Assembly: GCF_000375585.1 (NCBI RefSeq)
Contig: NZ_AQWP01000019.1
Location: forward strand, 1-52,200
Length of the DNA: 52,200 bases
Direction of reading: 5' to 3'
Origin: Sinorhizobium meliloti 4H41
GTDB lineage: Bacteria; Pseudomonadota; Alphaproteobacteria; Rhizobiales; Rhizobiaceae
The notes under the pieces were generated by a model. It was not told the DNA's origin and did no database searches. It was given only the letters and a program-made list of their open reading frames with translations. The position numbers were made by a program, and so were the translations under genes. Shown in pieces: positions 45,219 to 52,200 of this stretch (within the stretch, counting starts at the first letter, position 1; each line of letters starts with the position of its first letter).

Positions 45219-46214
45219 ATGTTGAACACTCTACGCCTTGCCACCTATGCGAGTCTGATCACGCTTGGCGGCTTTGCCTCCAGCGCATCCGCTGCCGATC
45301 TGAAAGTGGTCGCCAGCTTTTCGATCATCGCCGACTTTGCCAGGAACGTCGGCGGCGATCTGGTGAAGATTTCGACGCTGGTGGGGCCCGATGGCGACGC
45401 TCACGTCTATGAACCCCGGCCTGCGGATGCCGCTGCTCTGGAAGGAGCGGATGTCGTTCTCGTCAATGGTCTTCAATTCGAAGGCTTCATGTCACGTTTA
45501 ATCGAAGCCAGCGGCACAAAAGCTTCGGTGGTCGAGGTAAGCAAGGGCATCGAGCCCTTGAAAACTGCGGAAGAGGAACACCATCACGAGGACGAGGCCC
45601 ACGCGGAGTCAGAGCATGATCGCGCCGGCGGGGAAAAGGCCGAAGCCGGCCATGACCATGGCCATGAGGGTCATCATCACGGCGAGTTCGATCCGCATGC
45701 CTGGCAGTCGATCCACAATGCCGAAATCTATGTGAAGAATATCGCCGATGCCTTCTGCGAGGCCGACAAGGCCGGTTGCGCGACATACAGGGCCAACTCG
45801 GAGGCTTACGTTGCAAAGCTCGGCGAGCTTGAGGCCGAGGTGAAGGCCGCCATCGAAGCCGTTCCCGCGGACAAGCGCACGGTGATCACGTCCCATGACG
45901 CTTTTGGCTATTTCGAACATGAATACGGCCTCAACTTCATTGCCCCTGAAGGCATCTCGACCGAAGCGGAGGCCTCCGCAGCGGACGTGGCAAAGTTGAT
46001 CGATCAGGTGAAGCACGACAAGGCTTCGGCGATCTTCCTCGAGAACATCACCAATCCGCGTCTCATCGAGCAGATCTCGACGGAAACCGGCATCAAGATC
46101 GGCGGCACGCTGTACTCGGACGCCCTGTCCAAGAGCGACGGCCCCGCAGCTACCTATATCGATATGTTCCGCTACAACGTGAACACGATGAAGGCCGCGA
46201 TCCTCGGCAGCTGA
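45219..46214 (+). CDS. aztC: Zinc ABC transporter substrate-binding protein (AztC/ZnuA type)
   Basis: A 331-aa periplasmic cluster A-I binding protein with a signal peptide (cleaved near ASA-ADLKVV). Zinc ligands expected from the family are seen: GDAHVYEP (first His), FDPHAWQS (second His), SHDAFGYF (third His) and a C-terminal acidic ligand in GGTLYSDALS. The long His/Glu/Asp-rich loop at about 126-155 (HHHEDEAH and HDHGHEGHHHGE) is the zinc-specific feature that captures or senses zinc. It is followed by a hairpin terminator. Confidence 0.92.
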   Translation: MLNTLRLATYASLITLGGFASSASAADLKVVASFSIIADFARNVGGDLVKISTLVGPDGDAHVYEPRPADAAALEGADVVLVNGLQFEGFMSRLIEASGTKASVVEVSKGIEPLKTAEEEHHHEDEAHAESEHDRAGGEKAEAGHDHGHEGHHHGEFDPHAWQSIHNAEIYVKNIADAFCEADKAGCATYRANSEAYVAKLGELEAEVKAAIEAVPADKRTVITSHDAFGYFEHEYGLNFIAPEGISTEAEASAADVAKLIDQVKHDKASAIFLENITNPRLIEQISTETGIKIGGTLYSDALSKSDGPAATYIDMFRYNVNTMKAAILGS

Positions 46215-46220
46215 TCGCAC

Positions 46221-46248
46221 GGCTTACCCCGCTCACGCGGGGCAAGCC
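46221..46248 (+). terminator. Hairpin after aztC
   Basis: GGCTTACCCCGC pairs with GCGGGGCAAGCC (46237-46248) across a TCAC loop, with one mismatch near the middle, seven bases past the aztC stop. It is a terminator or partial attenuator ahead of the downstream metal-related genes. Confidence 0.65.
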
Positions 46249-46345
46249 TCCGACCTGAAAAAATCAACCCACATGGATTCCCTGCAGCATGATTGGCGGC
46301 CTGTTCAAGCGGTGGCGCAACCCACCCGGCTCCACGGAGGATGAT

Positions 46346-46780
46346 GTGAGACGGCTCTACGATTCCGTGCCGGTTACGCTTCTGACCGGCTTTCTTGGTC
46401 CGGGCAAGACAACGCTGCTGAACGACATCCTGGCCGATCCGGGATCTGTTCGAGGAACTGGCGCCTCACACGGCGAGAGCCACGCGAGGTGCTGCATGAG
46501 CCCGCCCTTCGTCAACCCGCTGGCACGCAATGGTCCCGTTGTCATCAACAGCGCCCGCGCGATCAAATCCCGGGTGCGCGAACTGCTCGCACTATCGGAC
46601 GATGCCGTCGTGTCGGTCAGCGAACTCGCCTGTCACGTGCCGGGCTGCCCCCCGAAGGAGATCGTGATCCTGGTGATGCGGGGCAGCGAAACGGTCCAGG
46701 CCGCGGTTCACAAGGCAATGGAGGACGTGACGGAAGACGACGTGGCCCATGCGTTTTCCGCTGCCTTTGATCCCCCCTGA
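46346..46780 (+). pseudogene. COG0523 GTPase remnant joined in frame to a small Cys-containing protein
   Basis: The first 30 codons read VTLLTGFLGPGKTTLLNDIL, the P-loop of CobW/COG0523 zinc-metallochaperone GTPases, but the rest of that 330-400-aa protein is missing. After a stretch unlike any family (GASHGESHARCC) the frame runs into ELACHVPGCPPKEIVILVMR, a small conserved-looking domain with two Cys. That second part may be its own gene starting at ATG 46496 (94 aa) with GAGGT before it. The GTG at 46346 has GGAGG five bases upstream; an ATG at 46289 is another option. It lies in the zinc block. It looks like an internal deletion. Confidence 0.55.
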
Positions 46781-46817
46781 TTTTGCAGATCATCAAACTG
46801 AAAACGGAGAGAAATCC

Positions 46818-48338
46818 ATGCGCGTTGCGAAAGCGCTTTTCCTCACACTCTTGCTGGGCTCATCGTTGCCGGCAGGTTTTGCTCGGGCCGAACCCCTGAA
46901 GGTCGCTGGCCCATGGGAAATTACCGGCATCGAACCGGCACAGACGGGCTATGTCTTCAGTCGTCTCCAGGTCGCGGAGACGCTCGTGACCACGGACAAG
47001 GAGGGCGCGCTTGTTCCGGGTCTTGCCGAGAGCTGGACGGTCTCGGAGGATGGGCTCGTCTGGACCTTCAAGCTGCGCGGCAACGCCGTCTTCCATGACG
47101 GGACACCGGTTACGGCCGAGGCGACGGTCGCCAGCCTTCAGCGGGCGCTGGCGGGTGTGGGCGTCCTGTCGCAGGCACCTATTGGCGGTATCGAGGTCGA
47201 AGGCAGCGATGTCGTGATACGACTGGCCAAGCCGTTTTCGGCATTGCCCGCCTATCTCGTGCATTTCAGTACCATCGTGCTCGCGCCGTCGTCCTTCGAT
47301 GTGGCCGGCAAGGCCACGCAGATCGTCGGTACCGGTCCCTACAAGGTGAAGGCCCTCACGCCGCCGGCGCGCCTGGAGCTGGAAGGCTCCGGCGCGTGGT
47401 GGGGCGGCGAGCCAGGCATTGCCGATGTGACCTATTTGGCCGTGGGGCAGGGGGAAACGCGAGCCCTGATGGCCGAGAGCGGCGAGGCCGATCTTGTCTT
47501 CTCCATGCTTCCTGTCTCCGTGGACCGGCTGAAGGCCAATCCGAAGCTGGATGTGCAGATCGCGACCATCCCGCGCACCCGGCTGTTGAAGGTCAATGCG
47601 GCCTCGCCTTTCTTCGATCAGGTTGAGGAGCGGCAGGCGATCAGCGCCGCGATTGACCGCATCGGGACCACCAGGGTGATCTTGCGCAACACGGATCTCG
47701 CCGCGACGCAGCTCTTCCCGCCCGCAATGAAAGGCTGGAACTCGCCTGACGTCCAGCCGCTGGAGAAGGACCTCGACAAGGCGAAGGAATTGCTCAAGGC
47801 AGCCGGGTGGGTACCGGGAAGCGACGGTATTCTGGAGAAGGACGGCGAGCGCTTCAGCGTGACGATGCTGACCTATGCAAGCTGGCCGGAATTGCCGCCG
47901 CTCGCAACCGCCCTTCAGGCCCAGCTTCGGCAGGTCGGCATCGACGTCAGGGTTTCCGTCGGCAACAGCTCGGAGATCCCTGCGCGCCACCAGGACGGCA
48001 CGCTGGAGATGGGGCTGATCTCGCGGCTCTATTCGATCGTGCCCGACCCCGTCGGCACGCTGCTCCAGGACTACGGTCCCGGTGGAAGCGATTGGGGCTC
48101 GATGGGCTGGGACAACAAGGAGATGCAGGCCATCGTCGATCAACTGGCGGCGACAAGCGATCCCGCCGTTCGCGCGCCACTCCAGAAACGGGCCGTCGAA
48201 ATCCTGCAGGAGGAACTGCCGAGCATTCCGGTCACGTGGTCGGAACTGGCCATCGTGTCCAGCAAACGCATCGCCGGGGTCGAGGTCGATCCGCTCGAGG
48301 TGAACTACGGCCTCTCCTCCATCCGCTGGGCGGAATGA
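46818..48338 (+). CDS. Nickel/peptide-type ABC transporter substrate-binding protein
   Basis: A 506-aa periplasmic binding protein of the DppA/NikA family (SBP_bac_5, cluster C). The signal peptide is MRVAKALFLTLLLGSSLPAG. The family segments LVPGLAESWTVSEDGLVWTF and AVFHDGTPVTAEATVASLQRA are clear. Cluster C proteins bind peptides, nickel or metal-chelator complexes. Its place directly after the zinc genes suggests a metal or metallophore ligand, which is inference. It overlaps the first permease by four bases and heads a transporter operon of four genes. Confidence 0.85.
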   Translation: MRVAKALFLTLLLGSSLPAGFARAEPLKVAGPWEITGIEPAQTGYVFSRLQVAETLVTTDKEGALVPGLAESWTVSEDGLVWTFKLRGNAVFHDGTPVTAEATVASLQRALAGVGVLSQAPIGGIEVEGSDVVIRLAKPFSALPAYLVHFSTIVLAPSSFDVAGKATQIVGTGPYKVKALTPPARLELEGSGAWWGGEPGIADVTYLAVGQGETRALMAESGEADLVFSMLPVSVDRLKANPKLDVQIATIPRTRLLKVNAASPFFDQVEERQAISAAIDRIGTTRVILRNTDLAATQLFPPAMKGWNSPDVQPLEKDLDKAKELLKAAGWVPGSDGILEKDGERFSVTMLTYASWPELPPLATALQAQLRQVGIDVRVSVGNSSEIPARHQDGTLEMGLISRLYSIVPDPVGTLLQDYGPGGSDWGSMGWDNKEMQAIVDQLAATSDPAVRAPLQKRAVEILQEELPSIPVTWSELAIVSSKRIAGVEVDPLEVNYGLSSIRWAE

Positions 48339-49288
48339 CGGACATGGCGATCAGGAATTTTCTTCTGGCGCGCCTGCTGCAGGCAGGCATCGTCGCGATC
48401 GTGGTCGGAGCCCTGTGCTTCGTCCTGATGCGCGTGCTGCCGGGCGATGCAGCGATGCGCATCGCCGCCGGCCGCTATGGGCCGGACGCGCGCATTGCCG
48501 ATGCGGCGGAAAAGGTACGTCTGGAACTCGGGCTCGACCGTCCGATTGCCGTGCAGTTCATCGAATGGCTCGGCAGTCTCGCGCGCTTCGATCTCGGTCA
48601 TTCGCTGGTTACCGGCCGTGCGGTGGCCCATGAGCTTCAGGTCCAGCTTGGCGCCTCGGTCTGGCTGGCGGCGGCGGCGCTTGCGCTGTCGCTGCTGATC
48701 GGCCCGATCGTCGGCCTCTTCGGCGGCCTCAAGCCGGGTGGAACCGCGGACCGCGTCGGCCTCATGGGCGCGGTGACCTTCCGGGCCATTCCGCCCTTCG
48801 TTCTGGGCCTCATCCTGATGCTGATCTTTTCGCGTCAGCTCGGCTGGCTGCCGCCGGCGGGCTTCGGTTCGCCGCGGGAAATTCTGCTCCCGGCGCTGAC
48901 CCTGGCGCTCGGCCTGGCGGCGATGTCGAGCCGTGTCACACGCAATGCCGTGGCGACGGTGGCGCGGGCGCCCTATTTCGCCTTCGCCCGCTACAAGGGG
49001 CTCGCCGAGGCGGTGGTCGTGCGCCGCCATGGGCTGCGGAACGCCGCCATTCCCGTCGTGTCCTATCTCGGCCTTCAGGCGATCTATCTGATCGAGGGGG
49101 TCGTGGTCGTCGAATCCCTTGTTGCCTATCCCGGCATCGGTCACGCGCTGGTGCACGCGATCGTCGAGCGCGACGTGCCGATGGTGCAGGGCACGGCGCT
49201 GACCATGGGCCTTATGTTCGTCGCCATAGCCGCCATCGTGGACCTTCTGACGCTTTGGGTCGACCCGCGGATGAGGAAAGTCGCATGA
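48335..49288 (+). CDS. Nickel/peptide-type ABC transporter permease (DppB/NikB-like)
   Basis: A 317-aa inner-membrane permease. The N-terminal part has LLQAGIVAIVVGALCFVLMRVLPGDAAMR, the DppB/NikB start, and the binding-protein-dependent transport loop is FAFARYKGLAEAVVVRRHGL. It overlaps the binding-protein gene (ATGA) and the next permease by four bases. A longer reading from 47807 lies inside the binding-protein gene in another frame and is rejected. Confidence 0.9.
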   Translation: MTDMAIRNFLLARLLQAGIVAIVVGALCFVLMRVLPGDAAMRIAAGRYGPDARIADAAEKVRLELGLDRPIAVQFIEWLGSLARFDLGHSLVTGRAVAHELQVQLGASVWLAAAALALSLLIGPIVGLFGGLKPGGTADRVGLMGAVTFRAIPPFVLGLILMLIFSRQLGWLPPAGFGSPREILLPALTLALGLAAMSSRVTRNAVATVARAPYFAFARYKGLAEAVVVRRHGLRNAAIPVVSYLGLQAIYLIEGVVVVESLVAYPGIGHALVHAIVERDVPMVQGTALTMGLMFVAIAAIVDLLTLWVDPRMRKVA

Positions 49289-50106
49289 CGACCATTGACC
49301 AGACATATCAGCCGCCAAAAAGCGGACCCGGAGCCACGCGTCTGGCCGGCGCAGGCCTGCTGATCCTGCTCGGCGGTTTCGCCATCATCGGGCCGGCGGT
49401 CATTCCGGTCGATCCGGCGGCCCAGGATTTTGGCGCCAGTCTTGCCCCGATCGGTGGCGATTACCTGCTGGGCGCCGATCACTACGGCCGCAGTCTGCTG
49501 GCGCGGCTTGCCCATGGCGCACGGCTGTCGTTCGGAATGGCCTTCCTCACCATGCTGGCTGCCGCGATACCCGGTGTCCTGTTCGGTCTCGTCGCCGCCT
49601 GGAGAGGCGGTTGGACGGAACGCGGGCTCGAATTCGTGGCAACCATCGTTCTGGCATTGCCCGGCCTGATGCTGGTCCTGCTGTTGCTCGCCTTCTCGCC
49701 GGGCGACTACGGCCCGCTCTTTCTCGGCCTGGCCCTGACGCTCTGGGTCGAGTTCTACCGGGTGACGAAGGCGACCACGAAAACCATCTTGTCCCAGCCG
49801 CATGTCGAGGCGGCGCGTATGCTTGGTTTCGGTTCGCGCTACATCCTTGTGCATTACGTGCTGCCGGTCATCGCACCGATGATCTCGACGCTTGCCGCTT
49901 TCGCCATGGCAACGGCCATCATCGCGGTCTCGACATTGAGCGCGATCAGCGTCGGACTGCAACCACCCACAGCCGAGCTCGGCAGCATGATCGTTGAACT
50001 TCTGCCCTACTTTGCCGAGGCGCCGGTGCATGTGCTGCTTCCCGCTGCCCTGATCTTCCTGCTCGTTCTCGGCCTTCAACTTTTCGCTCAGGGAGAGCGC
50101 GCATGA
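49285..50106 (+). CDS. Nickel/peptide-type ABC transporter permease (DppC/NikC-like)
   Basis: A 273-aa inner-membrane permease of the DppC/NikC type. It has YLLGADHYGRSLLARLAHGARLS (the conserved GxDxxGRD/S-like region after TM1) and the coupling loop VEAARMLGFGSRYILVHYVLP. It pairs with the preceding permease. Both ends are translationally coupled (four-base overlaps), showing a single operon. Confidence 0.9.
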   Translation: MTTIDQTYQPPKSGPGATRLAGAGLLILLGGFAIIGPAVIPVDPAAQDFGASLAPIGGDYLLGADHYGRSLLARLAHGARLSFGMAFLTMLAAAIPGVLFGLVAAWRGGWTERGLEFVATIVLALPGLMLVLLLLAFSPGDYGPLFLGLALTLWVEFYRVTKATTKTILSQPHVEAARMLGFGSRYILVHYVLPVIAPMISTLAAFAMATAIIAVSTLSAISVGLQPPTAELGSMIVELLPYFAEAPVHVLLPAALIFLLVLGLQLFAQGERA

Positions 50107-51518
50107 ACGTCCAGATGCTGAATGATCTTGCGGTTCACGACCTGTCGATCGACACAGTTGACGGACCGATCGTTTCAGACGTCTCGCTTTCACTCGGCAA
50201 GGGCCGGCCACTGACCCTGCTTGGAGAAAGCGGTTCGGGCAAGTCCCTGGTCGCCCAGGCGATCATGGGCAATCTGCCGGCGGGTGTGCGCGCCTCGGGG
50301 CGCGTGCTCTTCAAGGGTCGGGATCTCCTTGCTGAACCGGCTGCGGAACGGCGCCGCCGCTGGGGCCGAAGCATCGGCCTCCTGCCGCAGGAGCCATGGC
50401 TGGCGCTGGACCCGACGATGCGCGTCGGCCCGCAGGTCGGCGAGATTCACCGCTACGTCAAAGGCATGACGGCCACCGATAGCGGGGCAGCGACCAGACA
50501 AAATCTAGCTGAGGTCTCCCTTTCATCGGCCGAGGCTCTCTTTCCGTTTCAGATTTCGGGCGGCATGGGCCAGCGCGCGGCAATCGCGATGGCCCATGCC
50601 GGCGACACCGAATTGTTGATCGCCGACGAGCCGACAAAAGGTCTCGATGCGGAGCTGCGGGACTCGGTGGCGGCACGGCTCAAACATGAGGTGGAGACGG
50701 GCCGATTGCTTCTGACCATCACGCATGATGTTGCGGTTGCCAGGGCGCTCGGCGGCACTGTCGGCGTCATGCTTGGGGGCCGACTGGTTGAGTACGGGCC
50801 TGCCGAAACGCTGTTTGCGGAACCGCAGCATGCCTACACCAAGGCACTTCTTGCCGCTGAAACTTCGCAATGGGCGCGCAAGACAAGGGCAACGCCCGGC
50901 AAGACCGTTGTTACAGCGCAGGGGCTGGAGAAGCGTTATGGCGACAGGGTGCTGTTTTCCGGCTTTGATATCGAGATTGCCGCAGGCGAGATCGTGTCTG
51001 TCGTCGGTCCGAGCGGCTGCGGCAAGACGACGATCGGCAATATTCTGCTCGGCCTGACCAGGCCCGATGCAGGTGCGGTCGTGAGAGATGCCGAGCTGTC
51101 GCCACTTAGGTTCCAGAAGCTCTACCAGGATCCACCGGCTGCCTTCGCGCCGCATCAGACGGTCCGCAAGGGTTTGAAAGATCTCGCTCGTCTCCATGGT
51201 AAAGACTGGACGGAGATCGAAGTCCTGTGCGACCGACTGCGTTTGCAGAGCGCCTTGCTCGATCGACTGCCGGGGCAGGTTTCCGGTGGCGAGTTGCAGC
51301 GGTTTGCCCTGGCGCGTGCGCTTCTGCTCGATCCAGCCTTCCTCTTTGCCGACGAGGCGACGTCTCGACTTGACCCGGTGAGCCAGCAGGACGTTATCAC
51401 GTTGCTCCATGAGATCGTCAGGGAGACCGGTCTGGCGGTTCTTCTGGTCACGCATGACCGCAATCTGGCAGAAAAGGTCTCGACGCGGCTCATAGAGTTG
51501 GGAGGCGCTCATCGGTAA
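50103..51518 (+). CDS. Fused double ABC ATPase of the nickel/peptide-type transporter
   Basis: A 471-aa protein joining two ABC domains, corresponding to DppD and DppF (NikD/NikE). Domain 1: Walker A GESGSGKSLVAQAIMG (near residue 40), signature SGGMGQRAAIAMA and Walker B LLIADEPTKGLD. Domain 2 (from about 265): GPSGCGKTTIGNILLG, signature VSGGELQRFALARALL and FLFADEATSRLDP. Both sites look catalytically competent. A fused pair ensures 1:1 stoichiometry. The fusion is shorter than two separate proteins because domain 1's C-terminal oligopeptide-binding motif with its Cys cluster appears to be missing. Confidence 0.9.
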   Translation: MNVQMLNDLAVHDLSIDTVDGPIVSDVSLSLGKGRPLTLLGESGSGKSLVAQAIMGNLPAGVRASGRVLFKGRDLLAEPAAERRRRWGRSIGLLPQEPWLALDPTMRVGPQVGEIHRYVKGMTATDSGAATRQNLAEVSLSSAEALFPFQISGGMGQRAAIAMAHAGDTELLIADEPTKGLDAELRDSVAARLKHEVETGRLLLTITHDVAVARALGGTVGVMLGGRLVEYGPAETLFAEPQHAYTKALLAAETSQWARKTRATPGKTVVTAQGLEKRYGDRVLFSGFDIEIAAGEIVSVVGPSGCGKTTIGNILLGLTRPDAGAVVRDAELSPLRFQKLYQDPPAAFAPHQTVRKGLKDLARLHGKDWTEIEVLCDRLRLQSALLDRLPGQVSGGELQRFALARALLLDPAFLFADEATSRLDPVSQQDVITLLHEIVRETGLAVLLVTHDRNLAEKVSTRLIELGGAHR

Positions 51519-51602
51519 ACCGCTTGAAGTTGTCCGCGGTGCCCCCAGGCTGAGCCTTGACCATTCCCCGGCTTCTCCATCTAACTGCCGCGACGGTTCC
51601 CC

Positions 51603-51821
51603 TTATTTGCGCTGCTGAGCAATTGCTAGAGCTGCTACGATTAGGTCTGCTTCGACTTCTCGCGCGAAGGTGTTGACCATAGTGGGACCATGCTCGGGCA
51701 CGCTGATGTCGAAAAGCGTTTCGCCATCCTCGGCGAGCACTTCCAACCGAATACCATCGAACTCGACGTCTGAGGCCCACTGGTACTCAAACAGGCTATC
51801 ATTAAGCGCCAGCGTTCCCAT
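51603..51821 (-). CDS. Small hypothetical protein
   Basis: A 72-aa acidic protein starting MGTLALNDSLFEYQWASDVE and ending in a helix (ADLIVAALAIAQQRK). Composition is protein-like (an amphipathic beta segment IRLEVLAEDGETLFDISV). No family is recognised. It lies between the fused ATPase gene (convergent) and the transposase fragment and may be cargo carried with that element or its former host gene. Confidence 0.5.
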   Translation of the reverse strand: MGTLALNDSLFEYQWASDVEFDGIRLEVLAEDGETLFDISVPEHGPTMVNTFAREVEADLIVAALAIAQQRK

Positions 51822-51876
51822 GCAGGCGCTTTAGCATTTCGGGATTATATCCGCTACGTCGGACGCTCGACCGCCT

Positions 51877-52200
51877 TCAGTCTTGCCAGCGACTGCTACC
51901 GCCGGCGATGACCAGCGGATCCTTGGTAAAATCCGGCTTCCGGCCAGGCTTCGTGCCGCGCTTTTGATAGCCATTGCTCTGGCCGCCATCGGGAATGCCG
52001 AACATATGGTCCGTCTGGCCGGTGCGGCGCGGCCCGCCCTTGCTGTGCTGTTGCTCTCGCCCGGCCTGCATCTCGGCCACAAGCGCCAGCACGTCATCAA
52101 GGCGCTTGTTCTCAACCACCTCGGAGCGGTGCACCGAGCGCAGCGTGTCGAAGGTTCTGTAGGGCAGGGACGTCCCCTCATGGGTGACCTCGAGGCGACC
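51877..52200 (-). CDS. C-terminal part of an ISNCY-like transposase, running off the window
   Basis: The minus-strand frame is open to the window edge, giving 107 residues of C-terminus: RLEVTHEGTSLPYRTFDTL and VVENKRLDDVLALVAEMQ match the C-terminal end of the ISNCY-type integrase-like transposases (LPYxTFDxL...VVENKRL). After this the tail is Gly/Lys/Arg-rich (RRTGQTDHMFG). The upstream catalytic DDE part lies beyond the window, so completeness cannot be judged. Terminal repeats on this side could not be found within 51822-51876. Confidence 0.6.
   Translation of the reverse strand, partial: GRLEVTHEGTSLPYRTFDTLRSVHRSEVVENKRLDDVLALVAEMQAGREQQHSKGGPRRTGQTDHMFGIPDGGQSNGYQKRGTKPGRKPDFTKDPLVIAGGSSRWQD

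Overview
The window is high-GC DNA with tight ATGA-overlapping operons and an alphaproteobacterial gene set. It most resembles a Rhizobiaceae genome of the Sinorhizobium/Ensifer type. Supporting this are a galactofuranose-type sugar transporter, a stachydrine/N-methylproline demethylase, a Usg protein, a groESL operon with an RpoH-type promoter instead of CIRCE, a periplasmic aldehyde oxidoreductase, and short palindromic intergenic repeats like rhizobial RIME elements. The genus is inferred from gene content only. There are no rRNA, tRNA or CRISPR features. The mix of catabolic, metal-handling and insertion-sequence genes suits an accessory replicon or a variable chromosomal region.

Layout. 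1-1054: a complete IS630-family element whose transposase needs a frameshift at an A8 run; it lies against the 3' end of a GntR gene and supplies that gene's stop codon. 1052-6413 (minus): sugar ABC operon ytfQ-ytfR-ytfT-yjfF plus the GntR regulator. 6574-10627 (minus): four tightly packed genes, a 70-aa protein, an N-formylglutamate amidohydrolase-like protein, a QEGLA/DUF1704 metallopeptidase and a GshB-like ATP-grasp ligase. This is the least understood unit here. 10992-12802: a GT4 glycosyltransferase and a YqaA-type membrane protein. 12816-18472: copper resistance (two P1B ATPases, CueR, CopZ) with CueR-type promoters before copA and copZ. 18736-20806: a small exported protein, then an arsR-like gene paired with an MFS exporter. 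20846-25833: an L,D-transpeptidase, a betaine-binding protein, a TetR regulator and the betaine demethylase, with a paired 18-bp operator between the last two.

26074-28614: usg and heat-shock-type groES-groEL. 28813-30367: a DUF899 protein and a DEDDh exonuclease. 30502-33055: a CpxP/Spy-like periplasmic sensor with its response regulator and histidine kinase, preceded by a helically phased direct repeat. 33272-38176: an AraC regulator and paoABC (molybdenum/Fe-S aldehyde oxidoreductase). 38258-40039: a Kef-type antiporter. 40510-42624: an SDR and a SnoaL-like protein divergent from a LysR regulator. 42621-43291: vapBC. 43475-51518: a zinc block opened by two Zur-like boxes, with aztABC-type zinc uptake, a COG0523 GTPase remnant joined to a small Cys-containing protein, and a nickel/peptide-type ABC transporter with a fused double ATPase. 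51603-52200: a small unknown gene and the 3' end of an ISNCY-like transposase that runs out of the window.

Shared themes are metal homeostasis (copper, probable arsenic, zinc), envelope stress, and uptake and catabolism of plant-derived compounds (sugars, betaines, aromatic aldehydes).
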